From the NCBI RefSeq assembly GCF_011682045.1, contig NZ_VVIW01000023.1:1-64000 (forward strand): 64,000 bases of DNA. The letters are read 5' to 3'. The DNA comes from Massilia aquatica (GTDB lineage Bacteria; Pseudomonadota; Gammaproteobacteria; Burkholderiales; Burkholderiaceae_D). The position numbers and the translations under genes were made by a program. The notes under the pieces are model-generated. The model was given only the letters and a program-made list of their open reading frames with translations. It did no database searches and had not been told where the DNA came from. Shown piece after piece: positions 19,344 through 29,383 of this stretch (position 1 is its first letter; each line of letters starts with the position of its first letter).

Positions 19344-19979
19344 TTACCAATCAAAAAGGGAAGTGCCAACCCCGAAGTTCCCGGTGTTGCAGTTAGTGGC
19401 TTTGCTCTCGCCTAAATCTAATTGGGCACCACTTTGCGAATCATAATAAAAATGACGGCCAACGACCATGAGCTGTCCGTCGGGTACCGGCGTATTATCT
19501 GAATCCATGTACCAGTAAATTAATATGCGAGGATCGCCCGCACGTGCATTGTACAGTGGAGTCGGCCCGCGATTGACATAATACGGCGAAAATTTAGGAT
19601 TGTTTCTGATTTCCTTTTTGACTTGATTTACTGACCAGTTGCTGCTGTAGGTTTGATAACGATTATAGCCACTCGCGCCTGAGAGATTTTTTCGATAGAT
19701 GCTCATTGTAGCGAACAGGTAATATCTGACGTTAAAATAATCTGTTGTAAGAGCTTCGTTAATCCAATAGTAGGATTGTTGATGATTCGAACGCGCAGCC
19801 AGATCATCAAAGTCCATGGAAGCGCCCTGATGGATAAAAAAAGCTGTCAACACGCCCTTTGAACCCGAAGGTAGCGTGTCAAAGCGGCATGCCCGGCTGA
19901 ATTTTCCTAATGCACTTGCAGGAGCGACGGTACCTAGACCTATAATGGTAATTAGAGCGGCTGCTAAATGTTTTTTCAT
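19344..19979 (-). CDS. Exported protein of unknown function (211 aa), second gene of a secreted cassette
   Basis: The signal peptide is MKKHLAAALITIIGLG with cleavage near ASA. The mature protein is rich in Tyr, Asn and Ser (YYWINEALTTDYFNVRYYLF; NRYQTYSSNWSVNQ) and has two cysteines, one near each end (RACRF, TNCNTG), that could form a disulfide. I do not recognise it. It is spaced 5 bases from the B-lectin gene upstream and 3 bases from the next gene, so co-expression is likely. Low G+C like its neighbours. Confidence 0.7.
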   Translation of the reverse strand: MKKHLAAALITIIGLGTVAPASALGKFSRACRFDTLPSGSKGVLTAFFIHQGASMDFDDLAARSNHQQSYYWINEALTTDYFNVRYYLFATMSIYRKNLSGASGYNRYQTYSSNWSVNQVKKEIRNNPKFSPYYVNRGPTPLYNARAGDPRILIYWYMDSDNTPVPDGQLMVVGRHFYYDSQSGAQLDLGESKATNCNTGNFGVGTSLFDW

Positions 19980-19984
19980 GATGT

Positions 19985-20503
19985 CTAATTTGAATAACTT
20001 GGAGGGAAAAACGGAACTGGGACCGCCGATGGACGTTTGCCGGGCGGCAATTCATATTCAACCATCCCGGTTATGCTAGTCAAAGGATTTGGATCCCGGC
20101 CCAGACTCCAAATTCTTCCTATCAGATGCCCCGCCATAGGAAAATCTCCATAGTCAATGGTTAGATCTCCATTGTCCCAAATTCGAAGATAGTGATAACT
20201 CGGGCATGGACAACGCCCTCCCGTTTGAGTATTCCAAATGGCAGTTGAACCGCTGTATTCCACAAAATTTCCATCATATTGCATGTTGGCATGCGTACCG
20301 TGTTTAGCCATTCCGTGCCGCTTCGAACCGTCCGCCCGATACATTACCAAACTTCCGTCGCTTTGCATTACCAAAGAATAGTTGCCGTTTGGTGACATAA
20401 TAAATGCATTGTTGCTCAACGTTTCGCCGGCGTTCAGCCTGTCGTTAGCAATGCATATTGCTGGCAGCAAGGCTGCTATGCACATCAGATATTTTAACCT
20501 CAT
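19985..20503 (-). CDS. Exported B-lectin (mannose-binding, bulb-type) domain protein (172 aa)
   Basis: After a signal peptide (cleaved near residue 20, ICIA-ND), residues about 22-100 show the beta-prism lectin pattern: NAFIMSPNGNYSLVMQSDGS, then LVMYRADG, and later MQYDGNFVEYSGSTAIWNTQ. The classical sugar-binding motif is QxDxNxVxY; here it is changed to QSDGSLVMY and QYDGNFVEY, so sugar binding is uncertain. The Pro-rich tail carries no known domain. It is the first gene of the three-gene exported cassette. Related lectins occur in bacteriocins and in surface adhesion proteins; either role is only inference. Confidence 0.75.
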   Translation of the reverse strand: MRLKYLMCIAALLPAICIANDRLNAGETLSNNAFIMSPNGNYSLVMQSDGSLVMYRADGSKRHGMAKHGTHANMQYDGNFVEYSGSTAIWNTQTGGRCPCPSYHYLRIWDNGDLTIDYGDFPMAGHLIGRIWSLGRDPNPLTSITGMVEYELPPGKRPSAVPVPFFPPSYSN

Positions 20504-20972
20504 TTGAACTCTTTCTTGAAAACGAAATATAAATATTGCGAAGTGGCAATTTCAAAAGAAATTTCCCCCCTTCATTTGCATTTTATACTCCGCAGTGGAA
20601 TTGAAATCTATCCAATTGTTCCATGTTAGAATTTTTTCCTCGTGCGAAAGTCAAAAGATGAAGTAAATTATGCAAAGTAAATATCTTCTGGGGTGTATTA
20701 CTAATCCGGGGATTTGATATGCCCTGTGCATGATAAAGGCACCAACGCGGACGCGAAGAAATAGGTTCCGTCGCTTTATTAATTGGGTAAAAAAATTTCT
20801 CCCGGAACCGCACTGCTGTCTCACACCAGACGAACTATTCCTGCCCACGTAAAAAAGTGGCCGGCGAAAGGTGGGCGGTCAACATTTTCCACCTCAAACC
20901 GACCTTTGCGGATCAGTGCAGTTCAAGCAAGCGCGAGGCTGCAATGTCGACGGTTGTGACATCGAGCAAGGG
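20504..20972. other. A/T-rich stretch upstream of the lectin cassette, no gene recognised
   Basis: This 469-base stretch holds the likely promoter of the minus-strand cassette near 20510-20580. Short minus-strand frames at 20583-20848 have no recognisable product. The part at 20845-20890 (GTAAAAAAGTGGCCGG and nearby) faintly recalls the ends of IS21-type elements, but no second end or transposase is present. Confidence 0.45.
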
Positions 20973-21134
20973 CTAGGAGCCTGCGCGGCAGAAGCTCGTC
21001 GGCCGAAACGGGTGGAGAAAAGTCCCACTTCCCACCCATTTCTCGGTCTGTAGCTAGGAGCCTGCGCGGCAGAAGCTCGTCGGCCGAAACGGGTGGAGAA
21101 AAGTCCCACTTCCCACCCATTTCTCGGTCTGTAG
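20973..21134. repeat. Two perfect tandem copies of an 81-bp unit (left arm of an inverted array)
   Basis: The copies at 20973-21053 and 21054-21134 look identical. Each begins CTAGGAGCCTGCGCGGCAGA and ends TCTCGGTCTGTAG. The reverse complement of the unit is clearly related to the 83-bp unit that follows at 21135. No coding function is evident. Confidence 0.9.
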
Positions 21135-21304
21135 CTAGGCTACAGACCTCAAAAGTGGGTGTGAATTGGGTTCTTTTCCCACGCGTTTCGCCTCGACTCC
21201 TTCTGCCGCGCAGGCTCCTAGGCTACAGACCTCAAAAGTGGGTGTGAATTGGGTTCTTTTCCCACGCGTTTCGCCTCGACTCCTTCTGCCGCGCAGGCTC
21301 CTAG
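21135..21304. repeat. Two tandem copies of an 83-bp unit (right arm of the inverted array)
   Basis: The copies at 21135-21217 and 21218-21300 look identical and end in CTAG at 21304. The unit begins CTAGGCTACAGACCTC and ends CTTCTGCCGCGCAGGCTC. The ends match the reverse complement of the left-arm unit (GAGCCTGCGCGGCAGAAG; CTGTAG), while the middle has diverged. The result is an A-A-B-B arrangement, with A and B in opposite orientation around 21134/21135. Confidence 0.9.
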
Positions 21305-21991
21305 TCACGCACTAGCGCGACGTTGTTGCTTTATTGCTCTAAGGCATCGTACGTGGCGCAAAAGACTGGTGGACCTGCGCTTGTACAGGGAGTCGCGTGA
21401 CGTTTGCGGCCAGTGTGGGTTTCCGGTTCTGACCACTGCGCCGGTGCTTTCACAGCCTGATCGCTACCGCCAGGGGCAATGGACTCGATCCTTCGCGCTA
21501 GCTTGTCGCCGTGCCCGAGAAACTTCCGGCGTGCCCCCAACAGCGAGATTGATGCGCTGCTACGGTCCGCTAACGCTACAAGGGGCAGCCGGCGCGAGTA
21601 GATTGGGGCGGATGGCGGCTGGTGGAGCAGCCCGAAATTAGAGCTATTTGGACAGCGCGTTTTTGACAAGAAGATACTTGACAATTAAGCAATCGAGTGC
21701 GCCAGTATATGGTGACAGCTCCGAGTTGACTGAACGCATCGCAGCCATAATCAGGATAGTAGGAGGCCAGCATTGCGATGCTCATGCGCTGAACGTATTG
21801 CCTGTGCAGGCCACCGTGCAGTGCCCATCTATGAATATTTTTTAATGCCTTTTGGCCTGCCTGGCGCCCGATCTCCCGCGTCGACTCCGGCAGAGCGACT
21901 ATATCGGTGAGCAATGCTAGGTCTACCGTCGAGAGCGGTCCTTCCGAACCAGCGGAAACAGGCAAGTCGGTGCTTTCGGCGTCATCACTTC
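21305..21991. other. Long intergenic stretch, no gene recognised
   Basis: About 690 bases between the repeat array and the receiver-TPR gene. Open frames on both strands up to about 130 codons show no consistent G/C third-position bias and no product I recognise. A minus-strand frame at 21576-21965 is the longest, but nothing in it looks like a known family. It may be decayed accessory DNA. Confidence 0.45.
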
Positions 21992-23623
21992 TCAGCTCGA
22001 AATCCCGTACTTGCGCTGCGCCCCATGATAATCCTCGGTCAGCCCCGGCAGTAGCGGATTGCCCGGATCGACCTTGCGCACCGCTTCGAGCTGGCCGACG
22101 CAGACCTCGGCCAGCGGATGATCCCAGCCCAGGTCTTCGAGCTGGCGCAGGATCGCCTTGGCCAGCGCCACCATGACCTGCACGTTCCTGGGCGCCATGT
22201 GCTGCGCTTCGAGCAGGGTCTGGACCGCGCCCTTGACGTCGCCCATATTGCCTTTTTCGGCGGCCAGGTCCAGCAATTCCAGCACCTGGGTCATCAGGCG
22301 CGAATTCATGCCCTCGGCCAGATCCGGGCGGCCAGCCTTGACGAACACGCTCATGGCGTCCTGCATCGAGACCTTGCTGTCGACATCGTTCATGACCGTC
22401 AGCATCACTTCCGCCGCCGCGTTATCGAGCCGGTTCGACAGGCAGGTGCGCGCCAGGCCAATCTTGAAGTCGCTCGACAAGCCCTTGGACAGGCGCACCG
22501 CCGCCACCGCCGCATTAAGTTCGGTCACCGCCGCCGAGGTGTTGCCCGCCGATTCATGCAGCAGCGCCACCGAAATGGCCTTGCAGGCGTCGATCGCGGC
22601 ATTGCCGCGCAGTGACTTTTCCATATCGCGGATGACGCTGCCGGCCTGGTTGGCGTCGCCCTTTTTCAGCAAGGTCTTGACCAGCTTGACATGATCCTCG
22701 GGATCGCGAAATTCGGAGTATTTCGACTTCGACACCACCTGTTTGAACGATTTTTCGGCCACCACCACATCGCCCGCTTCCAGCGCCACCTCGCCCAGGC
22801 GGCGCAGGCGGCGCACCATGTGCGGCGAAATCGCCACCGCTTCTTCCAGGGTTTTCTGGGCGCGGTAGGCAGCGCCGTTCATTTCGTGGCACTTGGCCAG
22901 CAGGTCGTAGGCGGCCATGAACTTGGGATTGTCTTCGATGAGCTTGGTGACAACGGTTTCGGCTTCCTCGATCTTGTCCTGCGCAAACAGCACACGCGCC
23001 AGGCCAAGGCTGGCCCAGCCGATCGACTTGCTGGCCAGGATGCCGCTGTAGATATCTTCCGCCTGCGGCAATTCGTCGAGCGTCACATGCATCTCGGCGC
23101 GCAGGCGCGCGAAATCGGCCACATGGCGCGGGTGCGCCGCTTCGCCGGCCGCCGCCGACTTGATCGCCTCGCGCAGGTTGCCCTGGCCGATCAGGTTGTA
23201 GGTCGGCAGGAACACAGCGCGGCGCTCGATGGCGCGGTTGATGCGCGAACTGAGCATGTCCACCGTGAACGGCTTGAGGATGTAGTCGGTCGGGGTCAGC
23301 TCGGCGGCGCTGACCACCTTGCTGTAGACACCTTCCGAGGTAATCATGATAAAAATGGTACCGAGGCCGATCAGCTTGTGATGGCGCATGTCTTCCAGCA
23401 ACTGCTGGCCGTCCTGGCCGCTCTCGGCGCCGCCGCCTTCCAGGTCGTATTCGCACAGGATCAGGTCGTACTTGCGCTTCTCGACCTGCTTGATGGCGGT
23501 GCTGGCGTTGACGGCGAAGTCGATCCTGGTGATGCTCGACTGCGTCAGCATGTTTTGCAGGCTGCCGCGCATGCCCGGATTCGGGTCGATCACCAATACC
23601 GACAAGTTGCTGTTATCTTGCAT
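21992..23623 (-). CDS. Receiver domain plus tetratricopeptide-repeat protein with Glu at the phospho-site
   Basis: A 543-residue cytoplasmic protein. Residues 1-130 form a CheY-like receiver: Asp13 in VLVIDPNP, Thr95 in MITSE and Lys117 in ILKPF are in place. The residue expected to be the phosphorylated Asp is Glu58 (LILCEYDL). The rest consists of helical TPR-type repeats (for example YDLLAKCHEMNGAAYRAQKT near 245). It likely acts as a protein-interaction scaffold whose receiver may be locked in an active-like form. The start at 23623 gives the proper receiver N terminus; the frame is open to 23659. It stands alone, divergent from purL. Confidence 0.88.
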   Translation of the reverse strand: MQDNSNLSVLVIDPNPGMRGSLQNMLTQSSITRIDFAVNASTAIKQVEKRKYDLILCEYDLEGGGAESGQDGQQLLEDMRHHKLIGLGTIFIMITSEGVYSKVVSAAELTPTDYILKPFTVDMLSSRINRAIERRAVFLPTYNLIGQGNLREAIKSAAAGEAAHPRHVADFARLRAEMHVTLDELPQAEDIYSGILASKSIGWASLGLARVLFAQDKIEEAETVVTKLIEDNPKFMAAYDLLAKCHEMNGAAYRAQKTLEEAVAISPHMVRRLRRLGEVALEAGDVVVAEKSFKQVVSKSKYSEFRDPEDHVKLVKTLLKKGDANQAGSVIRDMEKSLRGNAAIDACKAISVALLHESAGNTSAAVTELNAAVAAVRLSKGLSSDFKIGLARTCLSNRLDNAAAEVMLTVMNDVDSKVSMQDAMSVFVKAGRPDLAEGMNSRLMTQVLELLDLAAEKGNMGDVKGAVQTLLEAQHMAPRNVQVMVALAKAILRQLEDLGWDHPLAEVCVGQLEAVRKVDPGNPLLPGLTEDYHGAQRKYGISS

Positions 23624-23874
23624 CTGTTCACTTTCGTGCCCCCTTGAGCGGGGGTACACCTATTAACGGTTCGTGCGGGAAACTCTTGAAACCCTACGAT
23701 ACGCTAATCCCCTCGCTCGCGGCAACTGTCACGCAATGGCGGTGAGGCGAATACGCCGCGCTGGCGGAGTAGCAACACGGTATAATGTCGGCCTAAAGGA
23801 TTCCAGCCCTACCAAGATCAGTGCCATCATTACCTTTAACCCTGCAGCCCCGCTGCAACAACCACCATCCCACC

Positions 23875-26800
23875 ATGTTGATACTACCGGGTTCCAATGC
23901 CCTGTCCGTATTTCGCAGCCAACGCCTCCTGAGCCAATTGCAAGCTGTCGCCCCGGCGATTACGGCGGTCCAGGCGCGTTTTTATCACTTTATCGATACC
24001 AGCGCCGCGCTGTCAGCCGAGGACACGTCGCGCCTGGACGCGATGCTGACCTACGGCGAGCCGGCCGCGGCAAGTCCGCGCGAGGGCGTGACCGAAGAAT
24101 TCTTCGTCATCCCGCGCCTGGGCACCATTTCGCCATGGGCATCGAAAGCGACCGATATCGCGCACAACTGCGGCATGGCGCATGTGCACCGGATCGAGCG
24201 GGGGATTGCCTTTTCGGTCAGCCTGAAAACCGGCCTGCTCGGTTCGAGCATCGGCGCGGCCAAGAAGCTCTCCGATCTTGAGACCGAGGCCGTCGCGGCG
24301 CTGTTGCACGACCGCATGACCGAAAGCGTGCTGCGCAACGCCGACCAGGCATCAAGCCTGTTCCGCGAACTCGAAGCGCGCCCGCTGGAATCGATCGACG
24401 TTCTGACGGCCGGCAAGCAGGCGCTGGAAAAGGCCAACACCGAACTTGGCCTGGCCATGTCGGACGACGAAATCGACTACCTGTTCGACGCCTTCACCAA
24501 GGCCGGGCGCAACCCGACCGACGTCGAACTGATGATGTTCGCGCAGGCCAACAGTGAACACTGCCGCCACAAGATCTTCAACGCCGACTGGATTGTCGAC
24601 GGCGTCTCGCAGCCGAAAACCCTGTTCCAGATGATCAAGAACACCCACGAGTTGCAGCCGAAGGGGACCATCGTCGCCTACAGCGACAACTCGTCGATCA
24701 TGGAAGGGGCGACCGTGATGCGCTTCTATCCGCGCGGCGCCGGGCACGAATACGCCCCGTCGACGGAACTGACGCACACCCTGATGAAGGTCGAAACGCA
24801 CAATCACCCGACCGCGATTTCGCCATTCCCCGGCGCCTCCACCGGCGCCGGCGGCGAGATCCGCGACGAAGGCGCGACCGGGCGCGGCGCCAAGCCGAAG
24901 GCCGGCCTGACCGGCTTTACGGTCTCGAACCTGATGATCCCGGACGCCGTGCGTCCATGGGAAAACGCGGCCAACGTCACCCAGCCGGCCGGCCAGCGCG
25001 CCGGGGCGGCGGTCTACGGCAAGCCTGACCGCATCGCTTCGCCGTTGCAGATCATGATCGAAGGCCCGCTCGGCGGCGCCGCGTTCAGCAACGAATTCGG
25101 ACGCCCTGTGTTGGGCGGCTACTTCCGTACCTACGAACAGAATGTGGGCGTGCTTTCCGCCGGCCTGCCTGACGCGGTGTTCGGCTACCACAAGCCGATC
25201 ATGATCGCCGGCGGCATCGGCAATATCTCGGGCCAGCACACGCACAAGAACGACATCCCGGTCGGCAGCCTGCTGATTCAACTGGGCGGTCCGGGCATGC
25301 GCATCGGGATGGGCGGCAGCGCCGCGTCGTCGATGGCCACCGGCACCAACACCGCCGACCTGGACTTCGACTCGGTCCAGCGCGGCAACCCCGAAATGGA
25401 ACGGCGTGCGCAGGAAGTCATCAACGCGTGCTGGCAGATGGGCGAAGACAATCCGATCATCTCGATCCACGACGTGGGCGCGGGCGGCTTGTCGAACGCC
25501 TTCCCGGAAATCACCAACGACGCCAAGCGCGGCGCGATTTTCGACCTGCGCAAGGTGCCGCTGGAAGAAAGCGGCATGGCGCCGAAAGAAATCTGGTCCA
25601 ATGAATCGCAGGAACGCTACGTGCTGGCCATTGCGCCGGAAAGCCTGCCGCTGTTCGCCGCCATGTGCGAGCGCGAGCGTTGCCTGTTCGCCGCCGTCGG
25701 CGTGGCCACCGAAGAACGCCAGTTGAAACTCATCGATCCGGAACTGGGCAACTCGCCGGTCGACATGCCGATGGACGTCTTGCTCGGCAAGCCGCCCAAG
25801 ATGCTGCGCAACGTCACCCACGTGCGTAATGAATTTCCGGCGCTCGACCTGACCGGGCTCGATCTGCTTGATGTGGCCAAACGCGTGCTGCTGCTGCCGG
25901 CGGTGGCTGACAAGTCGTTCCTGATCACGATTGGCGACCGCACGGTTGGCGGCACTACGGTGCGCGACCAGATGGTCGGCCCGTGGCAGGTGCCGGTGGC
26001 CGATTGCGCCGTCACCGCCATGAGCTTCGAAGGCAACCTTGGCGAAGCGATGGCGATGGGCGAACGCACCCCGCTGGCGGTGATTAACGCCGCCGCGTCG
26101 GGCCGCATGGCGGTCGGGGAAGCGGTGACCAACATCGCCGCCGCGCCGATCCGCGACATCTCCGACATCAAACTGTCGGCCAACTGGATGGCCGCCTGCG
26201 GCCAGCCAGGGCAGGATGCCGCACTGTTCGACACCGTCAAAGCGGTCGGCATGGAACTGTGCCCGGCGCTGGGCATCAGTATCCCGGTCGGCAAGGATTC
26301 GCTGTCGATGCGCACCACCTGGAAGGATGACGGCGACTCGAAAGCTGTCACCTCGCCCGTATCCCTGATCGTGTCCTCGTTCGCGCCGGTCTACGACGTG
26401 CGCCGTTCGCTCACGCCGCAGATCAAGCTGGACGCGGGCGACACCGCGCTGATTTTGATCGACCTTGGGCGCGGCAAGAACCGCCTTGGCGCGTCGGCCC
26501 TGTCGCTGGTGATCCAGCAGCTCGGCAACGAGACGCCGGATGTGGACAGCGCCGACGACCTGAAAGGCTTCTTCGCCGCGATCCAGCAGTTGAACGCCGA
26601 CGGCAAGCTGCTGGCCTACCACGACCGCTCCGACGGCGGCCTGTTTGCGACCTTGTGCGAAATGGCTTTCGCGGGCCGCAGCGGCCTGTCGGTCAACCTC
26701 GATATCCTCACCTTGGAAGCCGGCCATGGCGCCGACTGGGGCGACGCCAAGAACTGGGCGGGCCAGGTGGCCGAACGGCGCAACGAGCAGACCCTGAGCG

Positions 26801-27921
26801 CCTTGTTCAATGAAGAACTGGGCGCCGTGATCCAGGTGCGCGCCGATGAAAAGACGCTCGTCATGAACGTCCTGCGCGAGCACAACCTGGGCGCGTGCAG
26901 CCATATCATCGGCAAGCCGAACGAGCGTGGCGTGATCGAATTCACGCGCGACGCCAAGGTGATTTATACCGAAGCGCGCAGCGCGCTGCACCGCGTCTGG
27001 AGCGACACCAGCTGGCGCATCGCGCGCCTGCGCGACAACCCGGCCTGCGCCGATGCCGAATACGACCGCCTGCTGGACGAAACCGATCCCGGCATCACGC
27101 CGAAGCTGACGTTCGACCCGAGCGAGAACGTCGCCGCGCCGTTCGTGGCCACGGGCGTGCGTCCGCGCGTGGCGATCCTGCGCGAGCAGGGCGTCAACTC
27201 GCATATCGAAACCGCGTGGGTGATGCACCAGGCCGGGTTTGCGGCGGTGGACGTGCACATGAGCGACCTGATTGCCGGGCGTGCAAAGCTGGACGACTTC
27301 CAGGGCGTGATCGCCGTGGGTGGTTTTTCGTACGGCGACGTGCTCGGTGCGGGCGAGGGCTGGGCCAAGACCATCCTGTTCAACGCCCAGTTGGCCGAGC
27401 AGTTCGCGCGCTTCTTCAGCCGTGGCGACACGTTTGGCCTTGGCGTGTGCAACGGTTGCCAGATGATGAGCAACCTGAAATCGATCATTCCGGGCGCGCA
27501 TGCCTGGCCGAAGTTCACGCGCAATAAGTCGGAGCAGTTCGAGGCGCGTTTTGCGATGGTCGAAGTGCTCGATTCGCCGTCGATCTTCTTTGGCGGCATG
27601 GCCGGCACGCAAACGGCGATCGCGATCGCGCACGGCGAGGGTTTTGCCGACTTCTCGCAGACGGGCGATATCGACGCGGTGCTCAAGGCGATGCGCTTTG
27701 TCGACAACCGCGGCGCGGCCACCGAAGCGTATCCGTTCAACCCGAACGGCTCGCCGCAGGGCTTGACGGCGGTGACCACGGCGGACGGACGCTTTTCCGT
27801 CATGATGCCGCACGCGGAGCGCGTGTTCCGGTCGGTGCAGCAGTCGTATCATCCGGAATCGTGGGGCGAGGATTCGCCGTGGATGCGCATGTTCCGCAAT
27901 GCGCGCAAGTGGGTGGGGTAA
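23875..27921 (+). CDS. purL: Phosphoribosylformylglycinamidine synthase PurL (long, single-chain form)
   Basis: A 1348-residue enzyme of purine synthesis that converts FGAR, ATP and glutamine to FGAM. The N-terminal domain, the tandem AIRS-like ATP-binding halves ([59 protein letters not shown]) and the C-terminal glutamine amidotransferase with [12 protein letters not shown] near residue 1190 are all present. The length is that of the large proteobacterial form, which needs no PurS or PurQ. The start [14 protein letters not shown] is the family start. The open frame extends 54 bases upstream, without support. Confidence 0.97.
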   Translation: MLILPGSNALSVFRSQRLLSQLQAVAPAITAVQARFYHFIDTSAALSAEDTSRLDAMLTYGEPAAASPREGVTEEFFVIPRLGTISPWASKATDIAHNCGMAHVHRIERGIAFSVSLKTGLLGSSIGAAKKLSDLETEAVAALLHDRMTESVLRNADQASSLFRELEARPLESIDVLTAGKQALEKANTELGLAMSDDEIDYLFDAFTKAGRNPTDVELMMFAQANSEHCRHKIFNADWIVDGVSQPKTLFQMIKNTHELQPKGTIVAYSDNSSIMEGATVMRFYPRGAGHEYAPSTELTHTLMKVETHNHPTAISPFPGASTGAGGEIRDEGATGRGAKPKAGLTGFTVSNLMIPDAVRPWENAANVTQPAGQRAGAAVYGKPDRIASPLQIMIEGPLGGAAFSNEFGRPVLGGYFRTYEQNVGVLSAGLPDAVFGYHKPIMIAGGIGNISGQHTHKNDIPVGSLLIQLGGPGMRIGMGGSAASSMATGTNTADLDFDSVQRGNPEMERRAQEVINACWQMGEDNPIISIHDVGAGGLSNAFPEITNDAKRGAIFDLRKVPLEESGMAPKEIWSNESQERYVLAIAPESLPLFAAMCERERCLFAAVGVATEERQLKLIDPELGNSPVDMPMDVLLGKPPKMLRNVTHVRNEFPALDLTGLDLLDVAKRVLLLPAVADKSFLITIGDRTVGGTTVRDQMVGPWQVPVADCAVTAMSFEGNLGEAMAMGERTPLAVINAAASGRMAVGEAVTNIAAAPIRDISDIKLSANWMAACGQPGQDAALFDTVKAVGMELCPALGISIPVGKDSLSMRTTWKDDGDSKAVTSPVSLIVSSFAPVYDVRRSLTPQIKLDAGDTALILIDLGRGKNRLGASALSLVIQQLGNETPDVDSADDLKGFFAAIQQLNADGKLLAYHDRSDGGLFATLCEMAFAGRSGLSVNLDILTLEAGHGADWGDAKNWAGQVAERRNEQTLSALFNEELGAVIQVRADEKTLVMNVLREHNLGACSHIIGKPNERGVIEFTRDAKVIYTEARSALHRVWSDTSWRIARLRDNPACADAEYDRLLDETDPGITPKLTFDPSENVAAPFVATGVRPRVAILREQGVNSHIETAWVMHQAGFAAVDVHMSDLIAGRAKLDDFQGVIAVGGFSYGDVLGAGEGWAKTILFNAQLAEQFARFFSRGDTFGLGVCNGCQMMSNLKSIIPGAHAWPKFTRNKSEQFEARFAMVEVLDSPSIFFGGMAGTQTAIAIAHGEGFADFSQTGDIDAVLKAMRFVDNRGAATEAYPFNPNGSPQGLTAVTTADGRFSVMMPHAERVFRSVQQSYHPESWGEDSPWMRMFRNARKWVG

Positions 27922-27992
27922 GCGAGAGAAGCTGTCCAGGCACTGACGGATCCGGGCGCCGTTAGCGTCGTCGGCCCGACCACTGGCAGGAC

Positions 27993-28071
27993 CGTCGTCC
28001 CCGCGCAGGCGGGGATCCATAGCACGTATGCGTTACGGTGCCATGGTTCCCCGCCTTCGCGGGGACGGCGG
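27993..28071. repeat. REP-like intergenic repeat, copy A (paired hairpins)
   Basis: The left half contains GTCCCCGCGCAGGCGGGGAT then CCATAGCAC. The right half contains GTGCCATGG then TTCCCCGCCTTCGCGGGGAC. The halves are inverted relative to each other and each folds into its own short hairpin. It lies just after purL. Related copies lie at 38047-38138 and 43364-43405. Confidence 0.85.
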
Positions 28072-28102
28072 CTTTTAAGTCAACGAAAAAAATGCCATCG
28101 CC

Positions 28103-28549
28103 ATGAAAATCACTATTGAAGACATCGACAGCGCTTCCATGCGCCCGATTGGCCATTCCCAACTCCCTAGTTATGTTGTCCGCTTCCGCAGCGTGCCGTT
28201 CAGTGGCGTAGCACGGCTGGTGCCGGCGTACGACGAGCCCACGGATTGCCTGGGCCTCGACATCGGCGTGGAAATCACCCAGGGCTCGGTCACGGATTTC
28301 CGTGTCATCGGTTTGCCCGCCATCGTTGGCGCCGATGCGCTCGATACTCCGGGATCGTTCAAGGTCTGCGGCATTCTGGAAAGCCAGTCGCCTCCGTCCG
28401 ATACCGGCGAAAGCCGCTATGCGTTCATCGCTGTCGGTGAAGCCAGTTTTTGCCTCTCCGAACAAGAAATGGGCGGCATGTGGCCCGAGCCGGAGAGTAT
28501 CGTCTCCTTCGTCGCACACGACGTCACGCTGTGGGACGAGGCACTGTAA
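28103..28549 (+). CDS. Unknown small protein (148 aa)
   Basis: A soluble acidic protein starting MKITIEDIDSASMRPIGHSQ. It looks mainly beta, with a conserved-looking centre DCLGLDIGVEITQGSVTDFR and a late WPEPESIVSFVAHDVTLW. No signal peptide, membrane helix or catalytic motif recognised. Codon use matches core genes. It lies 181 bases after purL, beyond a REP-like repeat, and 93 bases before the NIPSNAP gene, so it is probably separately expressed. Confidence 0.6.
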   Translation: MKITIEDIDSASMRPIGHSQLPSYVVRFRSVPFSGVARLVPAYDEPTDCLGLDIGVEITQGSVTDFRVIGLPAIVGADALDTPGSFKVCGILESQSPPSDTGESRYAFIAVGEASFCLSEQEMGGMWPEPESIVSFVAHDVTLWDEAL

Positions 28550-28642
28550 AGCCTACTTCGCCGTTCAATGGTTCGGGCCACGCCGAACCATCCGCGATGC
28601 GCATCCCGCTATAGTCAGGTCTTCACCCAACAGAGGACCATC

Positions 28643-28972
28643 ATGACCATCGCCTGCTTCATCCGTTACGAAATCGACCCCTTCCAGCGCGACGCCTTCC
28701 GCGAGTACGCCGAGAACTGGGGCCGCATCATCCCGCGCTGCGGGGGAAACCTGATCGGCTACTTCCTGCCGCTCGAAGGCACCAATTACGAAGCCTGGGG
28801 CCTGGTCGGTTTCGACAGCCTGGCCGCGTACGAAGCCTATCGCGCACGCCTGCGCCTTGACCCCGAAAGCCGCGCCAATTTCGCCCTGGCGCAAGAGAAG
28901 CGCTTCATCCTGCGCGAAGAGCGCACGTTTACCGAGGTGGTGGAGGGCGCTTTCCAACGAGCTGCCCAATGA
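28643..28972 (+). CDS. NIPSNAP family protein
   Basis: A 109-residue ferredoxin-like fold protein, typical length. The ATG is preceded by AGAGGA with 5-base spacing. The pattern [20 protein letters not shown], then [14 protein letters not shown] and [19 protein letters not shown], is that of the NIPSNAP/dimeric alpha-beta barrel group. The ATGA overlap with the next ABM-like gene indicates translational coupling. The biochemical role of small bacterial NIPSNAP proteins is unclear. Confidence 0.85.
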   Translation: MTIACFIRYEIDPFQRDAFREYAENWGRIIPRCGGNLIGYFLPLEGTNYEAWGLVGFDSLAAYEAYRARLRLDPESRANFALAQEKRFILREERTFTEVVEGAFQRAAQ

Positions 28973-29313
28973 TCGCCGTGATCTTCGAAGTCGTTCCCCA
29001 TGATGCCGAGCGCCAGGCCTACCTGGACGCCGCAGCGGCCCTCAAGCCGCAGCTGGAGCGCATGGATGGCTTCGTGTCGATCGAGCGCTTCCAGAGCCTC
29101 GCAACGCCCGGCAAGATCCTGTCGCTGTCGTTCTGGCGCGATGAAGACGCCGTGCGCGCCTGGCGCAACCACCCCATGCACCGTGAAACCCAGGAGCAGG
29201 GCCGTGCCTTCATCTTCGCCGACTACCGCTTGCGGGTGGCCGCCGTGATGCGCGACTACGGCATGGAAGAACGCGCCGAAGCGCCCGCCGACTCGCGCGC
29301 CCTGCACGGCTAG
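28969..29313 (+). CDS. Antibiotic biosynthesis monooxygenase (ABM) domain protein
   Basis: A 114-residue dimeric alpha-beta barrel protein. [20 protein letters not shown] then [32 protein letters not shown] and HRETQEQGR are typical ABM features. Such proteins act as small oxygenases or haem-related enzymes; substrate unknown. It overlaps the NIPSNAP gene by four bases and is followed by a bidirectional terminator shared with the convergent parvulin gene. Confidence 0.87.
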   Translation: MIAVIFEVVPHDAERQAYLDAAAALKPQLERMDGFVSIERFQSLATPGKILSLSFWRDEDAVRAWRNHPMHRETQEQGRAFIFADYRLRVAAVMRDYGMEERAEAPADSRALHG

Positions 29314-29332
29314 TGGCACCGGCGCCAGACGT

Positions 29333-29364
29333 AAAAAAAGCGCACCAGATGATGCGCTTTTTTT
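29333..29364. terminator. Bidirectional Rho-independent terminator
   Basis: AAAAAAAGCGCA and TGCGCTTTTTTT form a perfect 12-bp stem around an 8-base loop. A and T runs on both sides allow it to end the plus-strand NIPSNAP-ABM operon and the minus-strand parvulin gene. Confidence 0.9.
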
Positions 29365-29383
29365 CAAAGAAGCAGACCAATGA

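Noticed and set aside
20845-20972. End of an IS21-like insertion sequence
   Set aside because: Only a faint likeness at one side; no transposase genes, no matching second end and no target duplication found.
20973-21304. CRISPR array
   Set aside because: The units are contiguous without unique spacers and change orientation half way; no cas gene is present.
21576-21965. A 129-codon minus-strand gene
   Set aside because: No ribosome binding site, weak codon bias and no recognisable product; left as unassigned intergenic DNA.
24352-28020. A 1222-codon open frame opposite purL
   Set aside because: Antisense shadow: Arg/His/Gln-rich composition and no motif, whereas purL is complete on the other strand.
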